Source: an uncultured Oscillospiraceae bacterium (lineage in GTDB: Bacteria > Bacillota > Clostridia > Oscillospirales > Acutalibacteraceae). From it: a DNA stretch of 64,000 bases. Position numbers and translations under genes: made by a program. A model generated the notes under the pieces. The model made no database searches and had not been told where the DNA came from. It saw nothing but the letters and a program-made list of their open reading frames with translations. The stretch covers positions 1-64,000 of the forward strand of contig UQDO01000006.1 of NCBI GenBank assembly GCA_900539855.1. The letters run 5' to 3'. Below are positions 63,709 through 64,000 of this stretch, one piece after another (the first letter of the stretch is position 1; every line of letters starts with the position of its first letter).

Positions 63709-64000
63709 TCAAAAAGCCTTTATATTGCCGCCCGATACCTCTAATATCCTGCCTGCCTTTAATTTATCGGTGCTGCTTTTGTCACAGCATGTGATAAATA
63801 CCTGCCTGCTTTTTATGCTGTTTAAAATATAGTTCTGCCTGAATTCGTCAAGCTCGCTCAAAACATCGTCAAGCAGCAGCACCGGTTTTTTGCCGGTGAT
63901 CTCATAAAACACTTCTGATTCGCCAAGCTTTAACGACAGCGCCGCCGAGCGCTTTTGCCCCTGAGAGCCGAAGCTTCTTGCAGAGATACCGTCGATATCT
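63709..64000 (-). CDS. recF: RecF, C-terminal part only
   Basis: The 3' end of recF; the rest lies beyond the right edge. The visible ~96 residues include the SMC-type signature SFGSQGQKRSAALSLKLGES and Walker B LLLDDVLSELDEFRQ, typical of RecF, which helps load RecA at gaps. It is followed after 13 bases by remB. Confidence 0.93.
   Translation of the reverse strand, partial: DIDGISARSFGSQGQKRSAALSLKLGESEVFYEITGKKPVLLLDDVLSELDEFRQNYILNSIKSRQVFITCCDKSSTDKLKAGRILEVSGGNIKAF

Noticed and set aside
1..64000. CRISPR arrays, tRNA or rRNA genes, complete insertion sequences
   Set aside because: I saw no regularly spaced repeats, no tRNA-like TTCGA arms with matching stems, no rRNA segments and no transposase.

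Overview
The window looks like a chromosomal segment of a low-to-mid GC Gram-positive bacterium of class Clostridia, most likely a gut Oscillospiraceae/Ruminococcaceae-type organism. This is an inference from gene content: two T-box leaders, argG-argH under ArgR-like boxes, an Amt-PII fusion, the recA-recX-rimO-pgsA block, remB between recF and gyrB, many lipoproteins and no outer-membrane genes. Shine-Dalgarno sites are strong and TTG/GTG starts are frequent, so several starts were moved to fit the ribosome binding site.

Layout. 1-500: a strong promoter, a heavily folded non-coding transcript and its terminator. 571-5450: a membrane sulfatase-like protein facing two glycosyltransferases. 5607-10655: a small cysteine-rich protein, comEC, holA, an M5-type ribonuclease and a WYL regulator. 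10776-11924: fucO-type alcohol dehydrogenase. 12111-15317: a Trp-specific T-box and a TrpXYZ-type ABC transporter. 15356-17306: an ammonium channel fused to a PII domain, with a terminator between its only visible promoter and its start. 17387-21332, minus strand: a Cys-specific T-box controlling cysE-cysS, then a tRNA methyltransferase and rsmI. 21348-31589, minus strand: a membrane protein, pgsA, rimO, recX, recA, prmC, a DUF1385 protein, a two-component system and an FG-GAP-like lipoprotein. 31800-35962: argG, argH and two small membrane-protein genes.

36929-53930, minus strand, is the most distinctive block: a glycan-capture and import island. It encodes two complete pairs of carbohydrate ABC permeases and two binding proteins, one very large and carrying N-terminal carbohydrate-binding-like domains. 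It also encodes an NHL-propeller/TPR/Yip1 membrane protein, a DUF5696-type lipoprotein and a 1259-residue surface protein of alternating beta-sandwich modules and InlB-type B repeats. No ATPase, regulator or recognisable cytoplasmic glycosidase is present, so a shared MsmX-type ATPase is expected elsewhere.

54464-58800 is accessory: an M15 peptidase without a signal peptide, three mosaic lipoprotein paralogues arranged around a perfect 58-bp inverted repeat, a MITE-like element and a decayed zeta-toxin-like gene. A second copy of the same MITE-like element lies at 36241-36385, beside a decayed barstar gene. 58847-64000 holds gyrA, gyrB, remB and the end of recF, an arrangement usually close to the replication origin, which would lie beyond the right edge.
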